NCBI GenBank assembly: GCA_014529385.2
Contig: CM043965.1
Coordinates: 62,519,933-62,583,932 of the forward strand
Origin: Adiantum capillus-veneris
Taxonomy: Eukaryota; Streptophyta; Polypodiopsida; Polypodiales; Pteridaceae
Direction of reading: 5' to 3'
Length of the DNA: 64,000 nt
In this document: in pieces, positions 36,041 through 48,800 of the stretch
Numbering within the stretch: the stretch's first letter is position 1
Layout of the letters: each line of letters opens with the position of its first letter
The notes under the pieces: generated by a model
Seen by the model: only the letters and a program-made list of their open reading frames with translations
Databases searched by the model: none
Told to the model about the DNA's origin: nothing
Program-made: the position numbers and the translations under genes

Positions 36041-38805
36041 CTTTGTAGCTTTCAGGTATCTCAATATTCCTTTCACTGCCTCCCAATGTTTCTTGCCTGG
36101 GTTTGACATGTATCAACTTACTACTCCCACTGCAAATGCAATGTCTGGGCGAGTAGCAATCATTGCATACATCAAACTACCCACTGCAGACGCATATGGA
36201 ATCTTATCCATTTCAGCCTGTTCTTCCTCAGACACAGGACAATCTTGTTTGCTAAGTTTCACATATGGTGGCAATGGAACACTCAGTGCCTTTCCCTTCT
36301 CCATATTGAAACGTTGCAAAACCTTTTCAATATACTCTGTTTGAGATAACCAAATCAACTTCTTTGATCTGTCTCTCTCAATGCGCATACCAAGTATATG
36401 ACTTGCCTCACCCATGTCTTTCATGTCAAACGATTTTGCCATCTTTGACTTCAAAGCTGAAATTTCTTCCAAGTGCTTGCCAGCAATCAACATGTCATCC
36501 ACATACAAAATAAGGATCAGCCAACTGCCATCCTTAGCCTTCTTTGTATACAGACAGTGATCAAACTCACTACGTTTGTAGCCTTGAGAAAGCATAAACT
36601 TGTGGAATTTATGGTACCATGCCCTCGGTGATTGTTTTAAGCCATAAAGACTCTTTAACAACTGGCATACCCAATCTTCCTTGCCTTTCTCAACAAACCC
36701 TTCTGGCTGCTGCATGTAAATTTCCACATCTAAATCACCATGCAAGAACGCTGTCTTGACATCCATTTGGTGCAACACCAAATCTAATATGGCAACCAAT
36801 GCAAGAAAGCATCTCAATGTAGTCATCTTGACCACCGGAGAGAAGACTTCATCAAAGTCAATGCCTTGTTCTTTCTTAAAGCCCTTGGCAACAAGCCTTG
36901 CTTTGTACTTTGGCTGACTATCATGAGCGGTGATCTTATACCTGTAAACCCATTTACAGGGTAGAGCCTTTTTGCCCCGTGGTAATTTAACTAGCTTCCA
37001 TGTCTCGTTTTTATGCAGAGCTGTCATCTCTGACTGCATGGCCAATTGCCAATTCCTGGAGTCCTTCATTTTCACTGCTTCCTTGTAACATGAAGGCTCA
37101 TTGCAATCAGTCAACATGACATAGTTCATAGATGGAACAAACCTATCAGGAGGTCGCGTGACACGTCCAGATCTACGCACAATAGGTGGCTCAGGCTCAG
37201 CCACAACCTGTGGTTCCACTCTATCCTGTCCTTGCTCCTCTTGAGCCCTGACATTTTGTCTTGCACGTGTAGGTCCATCTTCTTGGAAGACAACTCTTCT
37301 AATCTCCTCAACCCTCTCTGGTTTAGAATGATATTTGGATTCATTAAAGTGAACATCATTGCTACGGACAACCTTTCTGGATTCGGGATCCCAAAGTCTA
37401 TACCCCATCTCACCAGAATTACCATAGCCTAGAAAGATGCACTTTCTACTCTTTGGCTCAAGTTTGTTCCTAAATTCCTTTGCAACGTGAGTATATGCCT
37501 CACATCCAAAGACTCTGAGATGCTTGTATGAGGGCACCTTGCCTGACCATACCATCTCTGGCACTGAATCCTTCTGCAAAACCTTGCTAGGAGATCTATT
37601 TACAAGATGAACAGCTGTTGATACAGCTTCAGCCCAAAACCCATTTGGCAGCTGTGCATTAGACAACATACTTCTGACCTTCTCTTGTATGGTCCTATTC
37701 ATCCTCTCAGCAACACCATTTTGAGGAGGATTGTAAGGAGCAGTAAGTTCACGTTTTATACCTTTTGAGTCACAAAAGTCCTGAAAGGCCTTTGAAACAT
37801 ACTCTCCACCATTGTCAGTACGTAAGCATTTAAGCTTCTTGCCACTCTGATTCTCCACAAGTGTCACAAACGTTTTGAAAACACTAAACGCTTCATCCTT
37901 GTGCTTGAGAAAGTAAACCCATACTTTTCTCGAGTAATCATCTATAAATGTCATAAAGTAAGAAGCTCCCCCTAGAGATAGGTTAGGCATAGGTCCACAC
38001 AAATCACTATGAACAAGTGCCAACTGTGTATCTCTTCTACTGCTTCTATGCTTATGTGGTTGTTGTGTTTGCTTACATACAGACAATGTTCACAGAATTC
38101 AAAATCATTAAATGAAAAGCCAGGCAAATAACCAGAACGAGACAAGATTTCCATTCCCTTCTTGGACATATGTCCTAACCGGCTATGCCACAAAGAAATG
38201 TTCGGCTGCTCGGTTACATTGATTACATTTTTAGAGACATTTGATACATAAATCATGTAAAGTCCTCCAGACTTTACTCCATGTGCTACTGTCATAGAAC
38301 CCTTGGATATCTTCCACATGTTCTGTCCAAAAGTGGTGACGTAGCCAGCATCATCAAGTAAACCTGTGCTGATCAAGCTCTTTGTAATTGCGGGAACATG
38401 TCTCACATTCTTCAGCGTGAAAGAAGAGCCATTCTGAAACTTCAATTGAACATCTCCAACACCTAAGATCTCACATGTCTGCCCATTGCCTAGCCGAACA
38501 TGATCTTTAGTGGTCACATAAGAAGTAAACCACTCCTTGTTTGGAGACACATGAAGTGATGCCCCTGAGTCTATAATCCAGTCACTCAGTGCATTTCCAT
38601 CAGATGCTATAAGAAGAGCTGAGTCCATTGTATTCTTCAAGAAGTAGATGTCTCCTGACACTAGACTGTCATCCTCTGCAACAGTGTTTGTCACATTTAT
38701 TTCTTGAATCTTCACTGAGGACTTGTTCTTCTCACCATGGTCTTCAGCTTTCTCTTTGCCTTTTTCTACTTTCCATTCTCTGCAGTCTCTTTTCATGTGA
38801 CCCTT
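36041..38805 (-). pseudogene. C2 pol and end of gag
   Basis: Starting at the G2 junction it reads 'HMKRDCREWK' (second half of the zinc knuckle), protease 'DWIIDSGASLHVSP' with intact Asp-Ser-Gly, pre-integrase 'LWHSRLGHMSKKGM', then a single-base deletion near 38,077 shifts the frame. The second frame (to 36,113 and beyond) has the integrase core ('FIDDYSRKVWVYF', 'RTDNGGEYVS', 'NGVAERMNRTI'), RT with 'LYVDDMLIAG', and RNase H ending at 'GILRYLKATK' where homology stops at about 36,041. The full-length family has another 150 or so residues. Only the frameshift and the truncation damage it; the reading frames are otherwise clean. Confidence 0.92.
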
Positions 38806-39749
38806 TGTTAAGGCGGTTACGCCGCTAGCGGAAGCTAAATAGCGAGAACTCAACCAACAACAGAATTTGTCAGACGAGGACGGAGCTTGACCCGCAGGCG
38901 CATGGAAACAACTAGGTGGGTGTCAAATCACCTACTCGACCTTCTAATGACAATCACTACTAAGGAAATCAAATCTAAGTTCTAAAATACGCAAGTGACT
39001 GAAATCCGTACTACGAACGAATGCTATACGAAACAGGATCTAGAATCATTGAATCGATCTCAAACTTAAGGGGAAGTCTATACACTAGGTAAGAACAACA
39101 CCCTAAAGACTTGAGCTGCAAAATCAACCTATAATCCCCCCATGCGGTAAACGCGTATGAAGACAGGCCGAAAAATACAGGTGACCGAAACTTGACCCCG
39201 ATGGTACTAATGCGTAGCTCTACTCGTTGTGGTTCTATAGATATGCTGCACACTCCATTCCGACACACGAGTTGGAAGAAAACTCACACCGAAGCTCGTA
39301 GGAACTTACCACACATAGAAGCCGATAGCGCGCACTCTTGGTATCTGTGCGTAGCTCTCGCCGTTGCTAACACAATGGCGGTGTCTCTTCTCCAATGGCG
39401 GCTCCGTAGCTCGCGTAGCAAGTAGATAAGACTCTCTCTCTCTCTCTCTCTCTCTCTCAGACACAGTCATGGCACTCCAAAAACTCACTTTGATTAATAA
39501 ACTGAATCTCCTCAGGTTACAAAAACTTTGGCTTATATACCTCAGCCTTGGAGGTGAGAACATCTCTAACTAATTACATCAGCAAGTGAAATTACTTTGG
39601 GATTACAAGCTGGAAACTCAATTGAGTCCCGTTACTTAATGAATGGCTCAATTCAAAATCAATGTCGGAAAGACATTTATTACAATCAATGGTTACAAAA
39701 ATGATGAGTGTGAGCAAAAATGTGGGTGTGATCCTCTGCAGGCTCAACA
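38806..39749 (-). repeat. G2 3' LTR
   Basis: TG...CA ends. On the minus strand it has a TATA box (GTATATAAGC) at 39,540-39,531, a short GA tract at 39,429-39,458 downstream of it, and ACGCGTATGA at 39,151-39,160, which matches ten bases of the element's palindrome. Confidence 0.95.
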
Positions 39750-39763
39750 CTCCCCCCCTCCGC
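39750..39763 (-). other. G2 polypurine tract
   Basis: The minus strand reads GCGGAGGGGGGGAG directly before the 3' LTR. Confidence 0.85.
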
Positions 39764-39798
39764 GTTCATGTCGTCCCTGACATGACCTTTATGCTTGG

Positions 39799-42700
39799 TC
39801 AATAAAGTCCTGTCGTCTTGAGCATCTGCAAATGTGATTCGTATCGCAGGTTGCCGATGGTCAAGGTTGGGCCGAATATTTTGCTTTCGTGGGTGAAAAA
39901 GCCGGTGTAGAAAGCTTCTTCGAATGTTTGCATGTGGAAGCTTGGCAAAAACATAATCCTCTGGTATAGGAGGTGCAACACTTTTGGAGAAGGCTGCAAT
40001 GAAAGATCATACATCATATCAGTCACTGTGTCGGCCGTCGATAGTAGACTCGAGGTCATGGCTTTATCTGGCGCGAACACTTCAATGCAAGCTAAGAGAG
40101 TCCTGCAAATTTTCTTGAGCATCTGACACGAAAGGTCAGGAGAGCCAGTAAAGAGCTTGATGGTGCCTGTTAGGGTTTTCACCATGTAGGCTTTACCTAT
40201 TCTCTCTCCTGCCTTTGGTCCTGGCATCCTGGGGTAATTAAGCCAATTTGGCTTCTTTTCTGCAATCCTGCCATGCTCTTTCCAGCTTCTGACTCTTGGC
40301 ACCGGGCAGAAGGTTGCATCCTCCCGAATCTCCTTTGGTGCCTCTACCAAGTAGATGAGGTAGGCTGGGTATTTGTTCAGCCAACCTTTCCTCCATCTAG
40401 GCTGCGAATCTACAATCTTCTTTGATTGTTCCTCTTTTGTGATGTCGCCTTCGTAAAGAGCGACATACTGCTCCTCCTCTATTCTCTTTTTCGTTTTTAT
40501 CACTTCAAACTTCATCAAAGGGAAAGGCAGGCTGGGTTGCATCCACTCTTCATGGAGCACTTTTGTGTCTAATCCCTGAAGTCTAATGGAGATGAGGAGT
40601 CTCCTCTCCCATTCCATTTCCGCCTTGGCACTCTCCTCTGTTGACTTTGCTATTTGGTCATGGAGCCTTTGTTCTTCTTCTTCAGAGATTCCTGAAGTCG
40701 AGGCCACCTCGTGAACTGGGGCTGGATCTTCAATTGTGGTTGCCTCTCCAGTTTCTGGTAGCTCTATGGCTGCTCCACCTGATTCTTCTTTTGGTGTCTC
40801 TGTCTCTCTTCTTTGTTGCTCTTGTAGATCTTGGAGTTGTTTGCGGAGGGTCTCATTCTCTGTTCTTAGTGTTTGATTTTCTAAAGTGAGCCTCTCCTCT
40901 GTTGCCAATGATCCCTCCGCAATGTGCAACCTTTGCACTTGCTCTAGTCTTAGCTCTCTTCGTAAGCTTCGGACCTGGTCTTCCAGAGCTGGTACAAGAG
41001 TTCCTTCTTGTTCGGTTCCTGCTCTGCTAGCTCTAGGAGTAGTCCTGAGTCTAGTGATTGTTCTTTCTTGGAGCTCGACTCTTTCCCTTAGCTCAATGAG
41101 CTCATCTTTAGCCGCCTCCAAGTCGTCTTCCATCCGCTCCCTTGCTTCCTGTGCACTTGTTACTTCTCTTGAAGCCTCGGCTAGCTGGAGTATCAAGCCA
41201 TCTCTCTCGTTTTCCGCGTCGTAGAGTGATGCTTTATGACTTTCAGATTCAGTCATAGCATCCTCTAATTTCCTCTGCAACTCGGCTTCCCTTTGTTTGG
41301 CTGTCTCAATCTCCACTTCCTTTGCCTTGGATCTTTCTTTGATCTTGTTGAGCAGTTCATGCACCATGTGCATGTCTTTTTCATCTTCATCTGTCAACTC
41401 TAAAGCTTTTTCTGCCACCACCTCCATGGGCTTCGGTTCTTCTAGTACGTTCTGCTCGTCCAGTTTCTCTTCACTCTCTTTTGTACTCTTTATTTTTTCC
41501 TCTGTCCCTCTCCGATCATCTTGTTTTTGTAGGTGGATCCCATAGACTGCCTCAAGGGCCTCTTCTTCAGTGTACCCTATCGCTACCAGATCCTCATAAT
41601 CGTTTTTCTTTTGCTGAATTGGATCTATCTCCTTTTCCTTGGTCCCGGCCTCCGGCTTTTCCATACCAGCCGTGTCCATCTCTACTGTGGTCTCTTCCAC
41701 AATGATTTCCGTCTTCTTCGGCCTTGGTACATCAGTAAAGGAGGGCTGATTGTCCTCAGTCATCTTGGCTTTCCCTTTGTTTGCTTGCCCGTCTTTCTCT
41801 TGAGGTTCAGTCGACTCATCTACTTTCTTCTTCCCCTTGTCGTCCTTTTTCAGCTCAGCTTTTAAAAGCTGTACTTCCTCTTCAGTGTATGGCTCGACAG
41901 GTTGCTACTCCAGTATAGCCTCTGACTCCTCATAAGCTCTAATATATTGATCATATTGATCAACATGTGGCTTGGCTGAGCTAGTTCCGACTTTAGTGGG
42001 GTCTGGCACCCACTTTTCTTCAAAGTCCCCCTTTAGAGCTCTTTCCGCTCTAAACTGCTCCACCAGTCTTTCCATTCTTGCCACTTTCTGACTTTTGGTT
42101 TGCTTGGGAGCAACCTTCTTCTTTGCTTTCTTCATAAGCGGCTCATCCACATCCTCTACAGGTTCTGAAACTATTTCTAGTTTCCTGCGTGCTCTTGTGG
42201 ATGCCCTCTTGGATACTTCAGGCTGTTCTTCCTCCTCATCGGCTTCTCTAAGCCACTCATTCTGGGAGGGAACCTTTGGCCATTGATCTCTGGCTCCAAT
42301 AGCTTCATAAGCTATTCCTGTCAGAACTTCAGCTCCTCCTATATACTTTGGCTTCTCGTTGTGCATGGCAATTACTTGCTCGTGGATGTGTTGAGCGTAA
42401 TTCACCTCTTTTGGCATATTGCTCTTCAAAGCCCATGTGATGGTAGTTGCAATGGCATGGGGTGGTGTCGTATACTTTTGCGGTCTTTTACTGCAAATAT
42501 GGAGAAACTGGTTGTACAGTCGACAAAGGGTTTCCGCTCTTTGGTCTGCCATATCTCCATAGGTTGCATTCTGTTTCTTGGACCCATAAACCTCTATAGC
42601 CTCCCTTCTTTCCCTGACAGAGCTCCCTTTGTTGTGCAGCTTCAATGCGTCTGCAATGAGCTGTGGAGTGACCTGTACTTCTACTTTCTCTCCATCTATT

Positions 42701-43074
42701 GCTGTCAATGTGGCTTTCCCATCCTTCTGAATGGAGGTTGCCAACTCATACACTCTTTTTGTATCTACACCTGATGGTCTCGAGGTGAAGAATCTGTGCA
42801 AGTCTGCCCTTTCCAGGTACCTGCTGATGTTCTCTGACCTGCTATAATCCACCAATTCTTGTGGGATCATCGGTATATCCACCGCTTGCCCTTGAGGATC
42901 TCTGAAAGTCCCCTGGTAGATCTTTATTCCCTCTCGTTCCAGTACTGCTTCCTCCACCCAAGTTTTGGTTGGCTTGAGGGTTTCTGCTGGAATGTCAAAG
43001 GGTTCTGCTTCTGCAAGAGCATCTTTGATTGTCGGTCTTTTTCTCTTTGTTGCTGATGACTTGGCGGAATCCAT
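39799..43074 (-). CDS. G2 ORF3: coiled-coil protein of unknown function, one in-frame TAG
   Basis: One frame of about 1,091 codons from the ATG at 43,074-43,072, broken only by TAG at codon 390 (41,907-41,905). Residues 10-14 (Lys-Arg-Lys-Arg-Pro) look like a nuclear localisation signal. Residues about 50-290 are folded-looking, with 'IDGEKVEVQVTPQLIADALKL'; this resembles domains of so-called plant transposon proteins in form only. After an acidic/basic linker, residues about 560-840 are a long Glu/Leu/Arg heptad coiled coil. The last 220 residues are again globular (Trp/Pro-rich, 'LFTGSPDLSCQMLKK'). No signal peptide or membrane helix, so it is not an obvious env. It lies alone downstream of its own palindrome array, which hints at separate expression. 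Confidence 0.75.
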
Positions 43075-43240
43075 GGATCCTGTAACTCCAATTTCAGAAG
43101 TTAGCGTCTTTTTAGTGCTGAAAGCCGAAATAAAACTTTTAACTATTCAAATGACTTGAAAATTGAAACATGAGCTATTCAGGGCCTAAGGATGCAAGGT
43201 AGGTGAAAAAATATGCAAAATGGGCTCAAAATCATGCTGG

Positions 43241-44248
43241 AGACATCATACGCGTATGATGTCTTTTGTGTCAAAATGACTTCATATTGGTTGTGCTTGT
43301 AGCTGATAGTGTATACATGATTATCATATGCTTGGATTTGAGTTTGGATACCATTTGGTCAAGTTTTGGCCAGTTTAGTCCAGTTCAGGCTCTTGGAAAA
43401 ATTTTGAAAGGGAATTGGATTTTATGATCCAAATTGGATAAAACTTGGTGGTTCACCTTCAAATGGCATGTAGATCACTTCTGTTTGGTGGTTGAAGCCC
43501 TGAGGTGCCAAAATCACATAGTGAGACATCATACGCGTATGATGTCTTTTGGTGTATTTTTGGACCAAATTTCTCTATAAGCTTGGATATGGCTTTAGAT
43601 AGGCTTATTCAGTGGATTTATGAATTTTGGATAGATTTTGGGCTAAAAATGGCTCTGGAGACATCATACGCGTATGATGTCTTTTTCATCAATTTTGCAT
43701 GGGATTGGTTCTGTGGACTCCTCATGTACTAGTGAACGACTATATCTACTCAAATCTTGGTTTGGACTTGAGTATGTTGGATTTGGGCTAAAATAGGCTT
43801 TGGATGAAGGATTTTCCCTCAATTGGGCTAATGGGGTGATCCACTTGACCAAATGGTTCCAAACTTCATATGTAGCATGTATTAGATATATATAATGGAT
43901 GTATGATGACAAATGAGCAGTTTTGGCTCTGTAAGTGCAAATAGACATCATACGCGTATGATGTCTTCTGTGTCAAAATGGTGCTTTTTGGTTCCAGATA
44001 GCTTATAGATGTGTTAATCAACAATCCTACAAAGTTTCAATGAGTTTGGAGTTATTTTGACAAAATTAGGACCAAAAATCAATTTTATGGCCTACTTTGC
44101 GTCTTTTTGGTTTCCTTGGGTTTTCTAACTCCAATTCTCATGATACTTGGTTCATAGGATGTGATTAACATGTGGAATGAGGCTATGCACTCAAATGTTG
44201 AAATGGATGTGAAAATCATGCTAGAGATATCATACGCGTATGATGTCT
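43241..44248. promoter_or_regulatory. G2 palindrome array A, five copies upstream of ORF3
   Basis: A 24-bp perfect dyad (half-site AGACATCATACG followed by its reverse complement) starts at 43,241, 43,524, 43,659 and 43,943. A fifth copy with one C>T change starts at 44,225. Start-to-start spacings are 283, 135, 284 and 282 bp. The sequence between copies is poorly conserved, though it shares phrases ('ctcaaaatcatgct', 'gatccaa.ttg..aaac'). The nearest copy is 167 bp from the ORF3 ATG. Confidence 0.95.
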
Positions 44249-45882
44249 TTTCTGGAAATGTTGGTCTTTTTGTGCAAAGAATGCTTTGTGTTAGTGCCCT
44301 AAGCCCTGAAAACTAGTTTTCAACTTAAAAAGTCATCAGTTTAGCTAAAAAGCCCCCTTATAGGCATTTCAGTCTCCGAAGTCGTCTTTTTGCCTTGGAG
44401 TTGAATTTCTTCAACTTTTCTTCTCGAGAGTTGCATTTCCAGCTCATTGGATATGTTGTGAAGCCACCTATTTGGTTGAACTTGACTTTGGCTCCCCGTT
44501 CTCCATCTTTCTCCATTTGGTTGCCCGAAAGCGTCTTTTTCACCATCGGTAAGTGAATCAGCTTTCTTTTGGGTTTTGCTTGCAAACATAAGTCATCCAT
44601 GTATATTTGAAGCTGCTTGTGACGTTTCATGTCATTTGGTCGTCAATTTTAGCCGTTATGCCAAAATGACGCTTTGTGTGTCCGCAACCAAATCGGTTGT
44701 TCCGACCTACTTTTGGTGATCCAAACCCGGAGATACTCCATGGTTGCATTGCCCTCGATGTTGTTAAGCTTCCTGAGAAGTTTTGTGTCGTTTCGACAAC
44801 TTTTTCCTGTTTGCCTCTTGCAGGCTCTGTTGACCTAGGGTTTTTCAAGTCGTTCTTTCTCAAGCTTTGAGTGTTAGAAACCCATCTTCTATGTTAGGGT
44901 AACCCACCTCTAAGCTCTTGCAAGGTTTGGTTAGGCGGTTGTGCCCCTACCTAGCGTTCTTCCCCATTCCCCGTCTGCTCTTGTTTCTTGGTTTTGGTCA
45001 GTTTTCGCGACAAAAGTTAACGATAAGCACCAAAAGCTTATGGCAACGAGTCTACCTCTCATGTCTGGTGTCCTCTGAGCTCTCGTAGCAGTCGTAGAAG
45101 GCGGTAGAAGGTCGGATGCTCCTGTGTGCTCTTTGCTCTCTCCAAGAAGGTAATAGTGGAAATGAGCTTGAAAGTGATGTGAAAAATACTTAACTTCGGA
45201 CTTCCCGGATCACTTGTTACCAAATTTGACATGTGCTCCTATCTCGTCGTGAAATGCACTTTAGGATTTGAAATTTCTCAATTTGGACTTCGTTTGACCT
45301 ATTTCTGAGAAATCTGTCCACTTTGCCAAAATTCTGTCATTTCGGGCTTTCCGCAACTTTTTCAGAATTGTACCCAATTTTTACCATGGGTTGCCCTTGT
45401 CATTAGGACCATCACCATCTATTCTTTTCTTTTTTCCGATCTCATTTCACCTGCTTTTTTATTTTTCTTTTACTTTTATTAAGAAAATCATAAAAAATAA
45501 AGAAAAATAGCAAATTGAAGCCAAAAAATTCCAAACATACACAATAAATAGCTGGTAACTCTGTGTATATGAATATACATTTATTTGTGATTTTTGGACT
45601 TGGATTACCACTTTTTAGCTCCAAAAACACTCTTATTTAGTGATATTTACACGTCTAGAGACCCAAATTCATCATTTGATCTCTTCTTGTTGCAAAACAA
45701 GGTATATAAGGGCATAAATATTATCAATATCCGCAATCAAACATAAAAATTGCAAAATCATGTAAGACACTGCCCTTGTAATATAATTTTTGTTTTTCTT
45801 TGTTTTTGGCGCTTGTAGCTGCTTTGTAACTCCTGTATACCTGTATACCTCCCCCCCTCCTAGTATGAGTCCTCCCGGACGA
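44249..45882. other. G2 region between pol and palindrome array A
   Basis: No long coding frame. At 44,586-44,608 there is a 23-bp exact copy of the pol segment encoding Ile-Tyr-Met-Asp-Asp-Leu-Cys (49,627-49,649). The remainder is AT-rich, with pyrimidine runs at 45,420-45,480 and a C-run near 45,850. Confidence 0.6.
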
Positions 45883-48800
45883 CTATGAAGTGTCTGTGGG
45901 CGAAGCATTGTAGTTGTTTTGGTCATAAGTTCCAAATGCAATTGTAGAGCGACGATACAACAGCCTTTCCAATAAAGCTGCTCTTTGTCTGATTGAAGGA
46001 TTGGTGGTCGGGTTTTGGGTTGTTTTTGGCACTTCGGTAGTAGAATCAGTAGATGGATTCTTCTTTACTTTGTTGTTCTTTTTCACAATCCAAATCTGCT
46101 TCCGCTTCACTTGTGCTTGCCACAAACTCTTTGCGACCCAAACCTGCTTTGTTCTTTGTGTTGATTTCCTCGACTTGAAATACCTAGGAGTTTCCGTTGA
46201 TTGTACTGAAGGGAGTTCCTGTTTACAAATCTTTGGGATCCAAATTTGCTTGCTATAGCTTTGTGCCGTCATGAACTTCTTTGGAATCCAGATCTGTTTC
46301 ACTGTCCTTGATTGTCTGGAATCACTCTGTTGTCTGGTATTGAAGACTCTGTTTTCCACCTTTGTTTTCTCTGGCACCACCTTTTTTGGTCTCCATATCA
46401 ACTTTGACTCCGTTTTTTCCCAAGGTTGAGCTGTTATATTATTGCTTGTCTTCCTTATCCACTGTTGAGAGTTCCTCGTCGAAGAGTAATCCGGTTGTAT
46501 AGAAACTTTCGGTTGCCATTGCTTCTTCTTTTTCTCTGGTTGTTGTTTACCTTTGTCTTTGGATTCGTCCTTTGGAGTTGGCTCTTCTCCTTTGGTGAAC
46601 TTAACTGATTGACTTTCACCTTCGTATTTGATAAGCACTGATTTAGAACTCCAGTCAATCATTGCATTGTATTGCTTCTGCCATGGTTGTCCTAGCAATA
46701 ATGGATGTTGTGTAGCTTGGTCTTCAACCACGTAAAACATATGAGGATACACATACTGGTTAATCTGTATATGTAAAACTGTGCATCCGACAATTTTGAT
46801 TGAATTCTCAGAGTAACTCTTTAACTCTTGCTTGGCAGTTTGTAGTTTAGTGTCATTTGTCAATTGTCTATACAAACTGAGTGAAAGTAGGTTAGTTTGA
46901 GCTCCTGAATCCAATAGTGCTCTGGCTTTGATTTGGTTGGTTCCTACTTTGCATTCAATGATGGGTTCTTCTTTGTCATTATCCATTTCTGTTATACTGA
47001 CTGCGTTTATTCGTATTGCTCCTTCATTGCGCTGTTTCTGACGCAGTAGTTTCTTTTCTCCATTCTTTCCTTCGCCTCGGCTTGCGCTTCCTCCACAATC
47101 TTTTTCTTTTTCTGGACACGCAGCTTTTCTTGATGTATTTTGAGAAGCATGTCTTGGTAGCGGCAAAAGATACTTTTTCACTCTGCATCCACTAATCCAA
47201 TTGGGCATTTCTTCTCCGTCTAATGTAGCAAGCTTGACGGCTCCACTTGGTGATAGATCTTTAATCACCAGAGGTCCCATCCCTCGCTTTTTAAGCTTCT
47301 TAGCATGCTGTTTCAAAGTGTAAACTAGGACATAGTCCCCAACCTTAAACTCTTTAGTCCGCACATGCTTATCAAAAATTTCTATTTGTCGCCTTTTTTG
47401 AGCGTAGATAGAAGCTACTGCTTTTAGGCGAAGCTCATCTAGCTTTTCCAGGTCATCTATTCTATCAGAAAGCTCGTGCCCTGTCCACTCTAGATCCTTA
47501 GCCACCCTTAAGGTTGAAATCAAGAATTCTATTGGTAAGATAGCATTTAGCCCAAAAACCATGTTATATGGGGTCGTTCCTATTGATGTTTTATATGCTA
47601 CCCTATATGCCCATAATGTTGAATGCAACTTCTGGTCCCAGTCAGTTCTCGACTCAGATACAATCTTCGTAAGGACCGTGCATATGGTTTTGTTTGTTGC
47701 TTCAGCTTGTCCGTTTGCTTGTGGATGATACGGGGCTGATTTCCTATGGATTACCATGAATTCATCTAGAAGGATCTCTATCACTTCATTTATAAAATGT
47801 GTGCCTCGATCACTCACAATTTCTATTGGCAATCCATATCGTACAAAGACGTATTCATATAGAAATTGTGCCGTGGTCCTGGCATCTGCTTTTTGAGTTG
47901 CCTTTGCTTCGACCCACTTTGTTAGATAGTCTGTAGCCACAATGATGTATTGTGCATGAGTCTTATATGCAGGAGGTGAAATGGGTCCGACATAATCAAT
48001 CCCCCATTTTGCAAAAGCTCTTGCCCCCATCATTGGTCTAAGCGGCATATCATCTCTTTTAAGTGGTACTTTGGTCCGCTGACAGTCATCACACCGTTTA
48101 ACGTATTCCTCAGCGTCCATATGTAATGTTGGCCACCATATTCCTGCGGCTAAGACAAGTTTTGCTGTCTTATCACCTGAGAAATGGCCTCCACCTACTC
48201 CTCCATGAGCTTGCTCTAGGATTATCACATACTCAGACTCTGATGCGCAAATCCTAAGCTGGTTGTCTTTACCTCTCTTATAGAGTTGATCTCCTATTAA
48301 AGCGTAATCTCTAGCTTCTGTCTCTACAGATTTCTGACGAGCTTTTGACGTTCCTTCTGGGAAAGTTCTATTTGTGAGATATTCAACAATATACTGACTC
48401 CATTCTGGAGCGATCATTATCTGATATAATGTCGAATACTCTGCTGGCGGTTTTGATGAACATACAATACATACAGTGACATATTCATGTACGCTTTCTT
48501 TCATTCCTGGCCAATAGACTCCCAATTGTAACAAATTCCTATATGTGTTCCTTCTTGAACAATGAAATGCACATTCCTGAACATGTGCTTCGCACAGATA
48601 TATATTATATTCCTCAGGATTGATGCATAGTCGTAAAACATGATCATTTCCCAATTGATACAACCTTCCTGCAATCAATTGAAGATTCTTGGATTGCTGA
48701 ATAGCAATATGTTTCTGGTTGTATTCTCTTCTATCAAACTCTCCTCCATAGGTTAATAGGTTAACGACATTTTGAGACCACTTCGGTATCATTTCTATGT

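Noticed and set aside
40641-42774. Plus-strand open frames of up to 163 codons across ORF3 of G2
   Set aside because: They are antisense shadows of ORF3 with no motifs of their own.
39799-43074. Envelope protein call for G2 ORF3
   Set aside because: No signal peptide, no transmembrane helix and no cleavage motif visible.
43241-44248. CRISPR array
   Set aside because: Regular repeats with spacers, but spacings of 125-288 bp, perfect dyads, a plant context and no cas genes.
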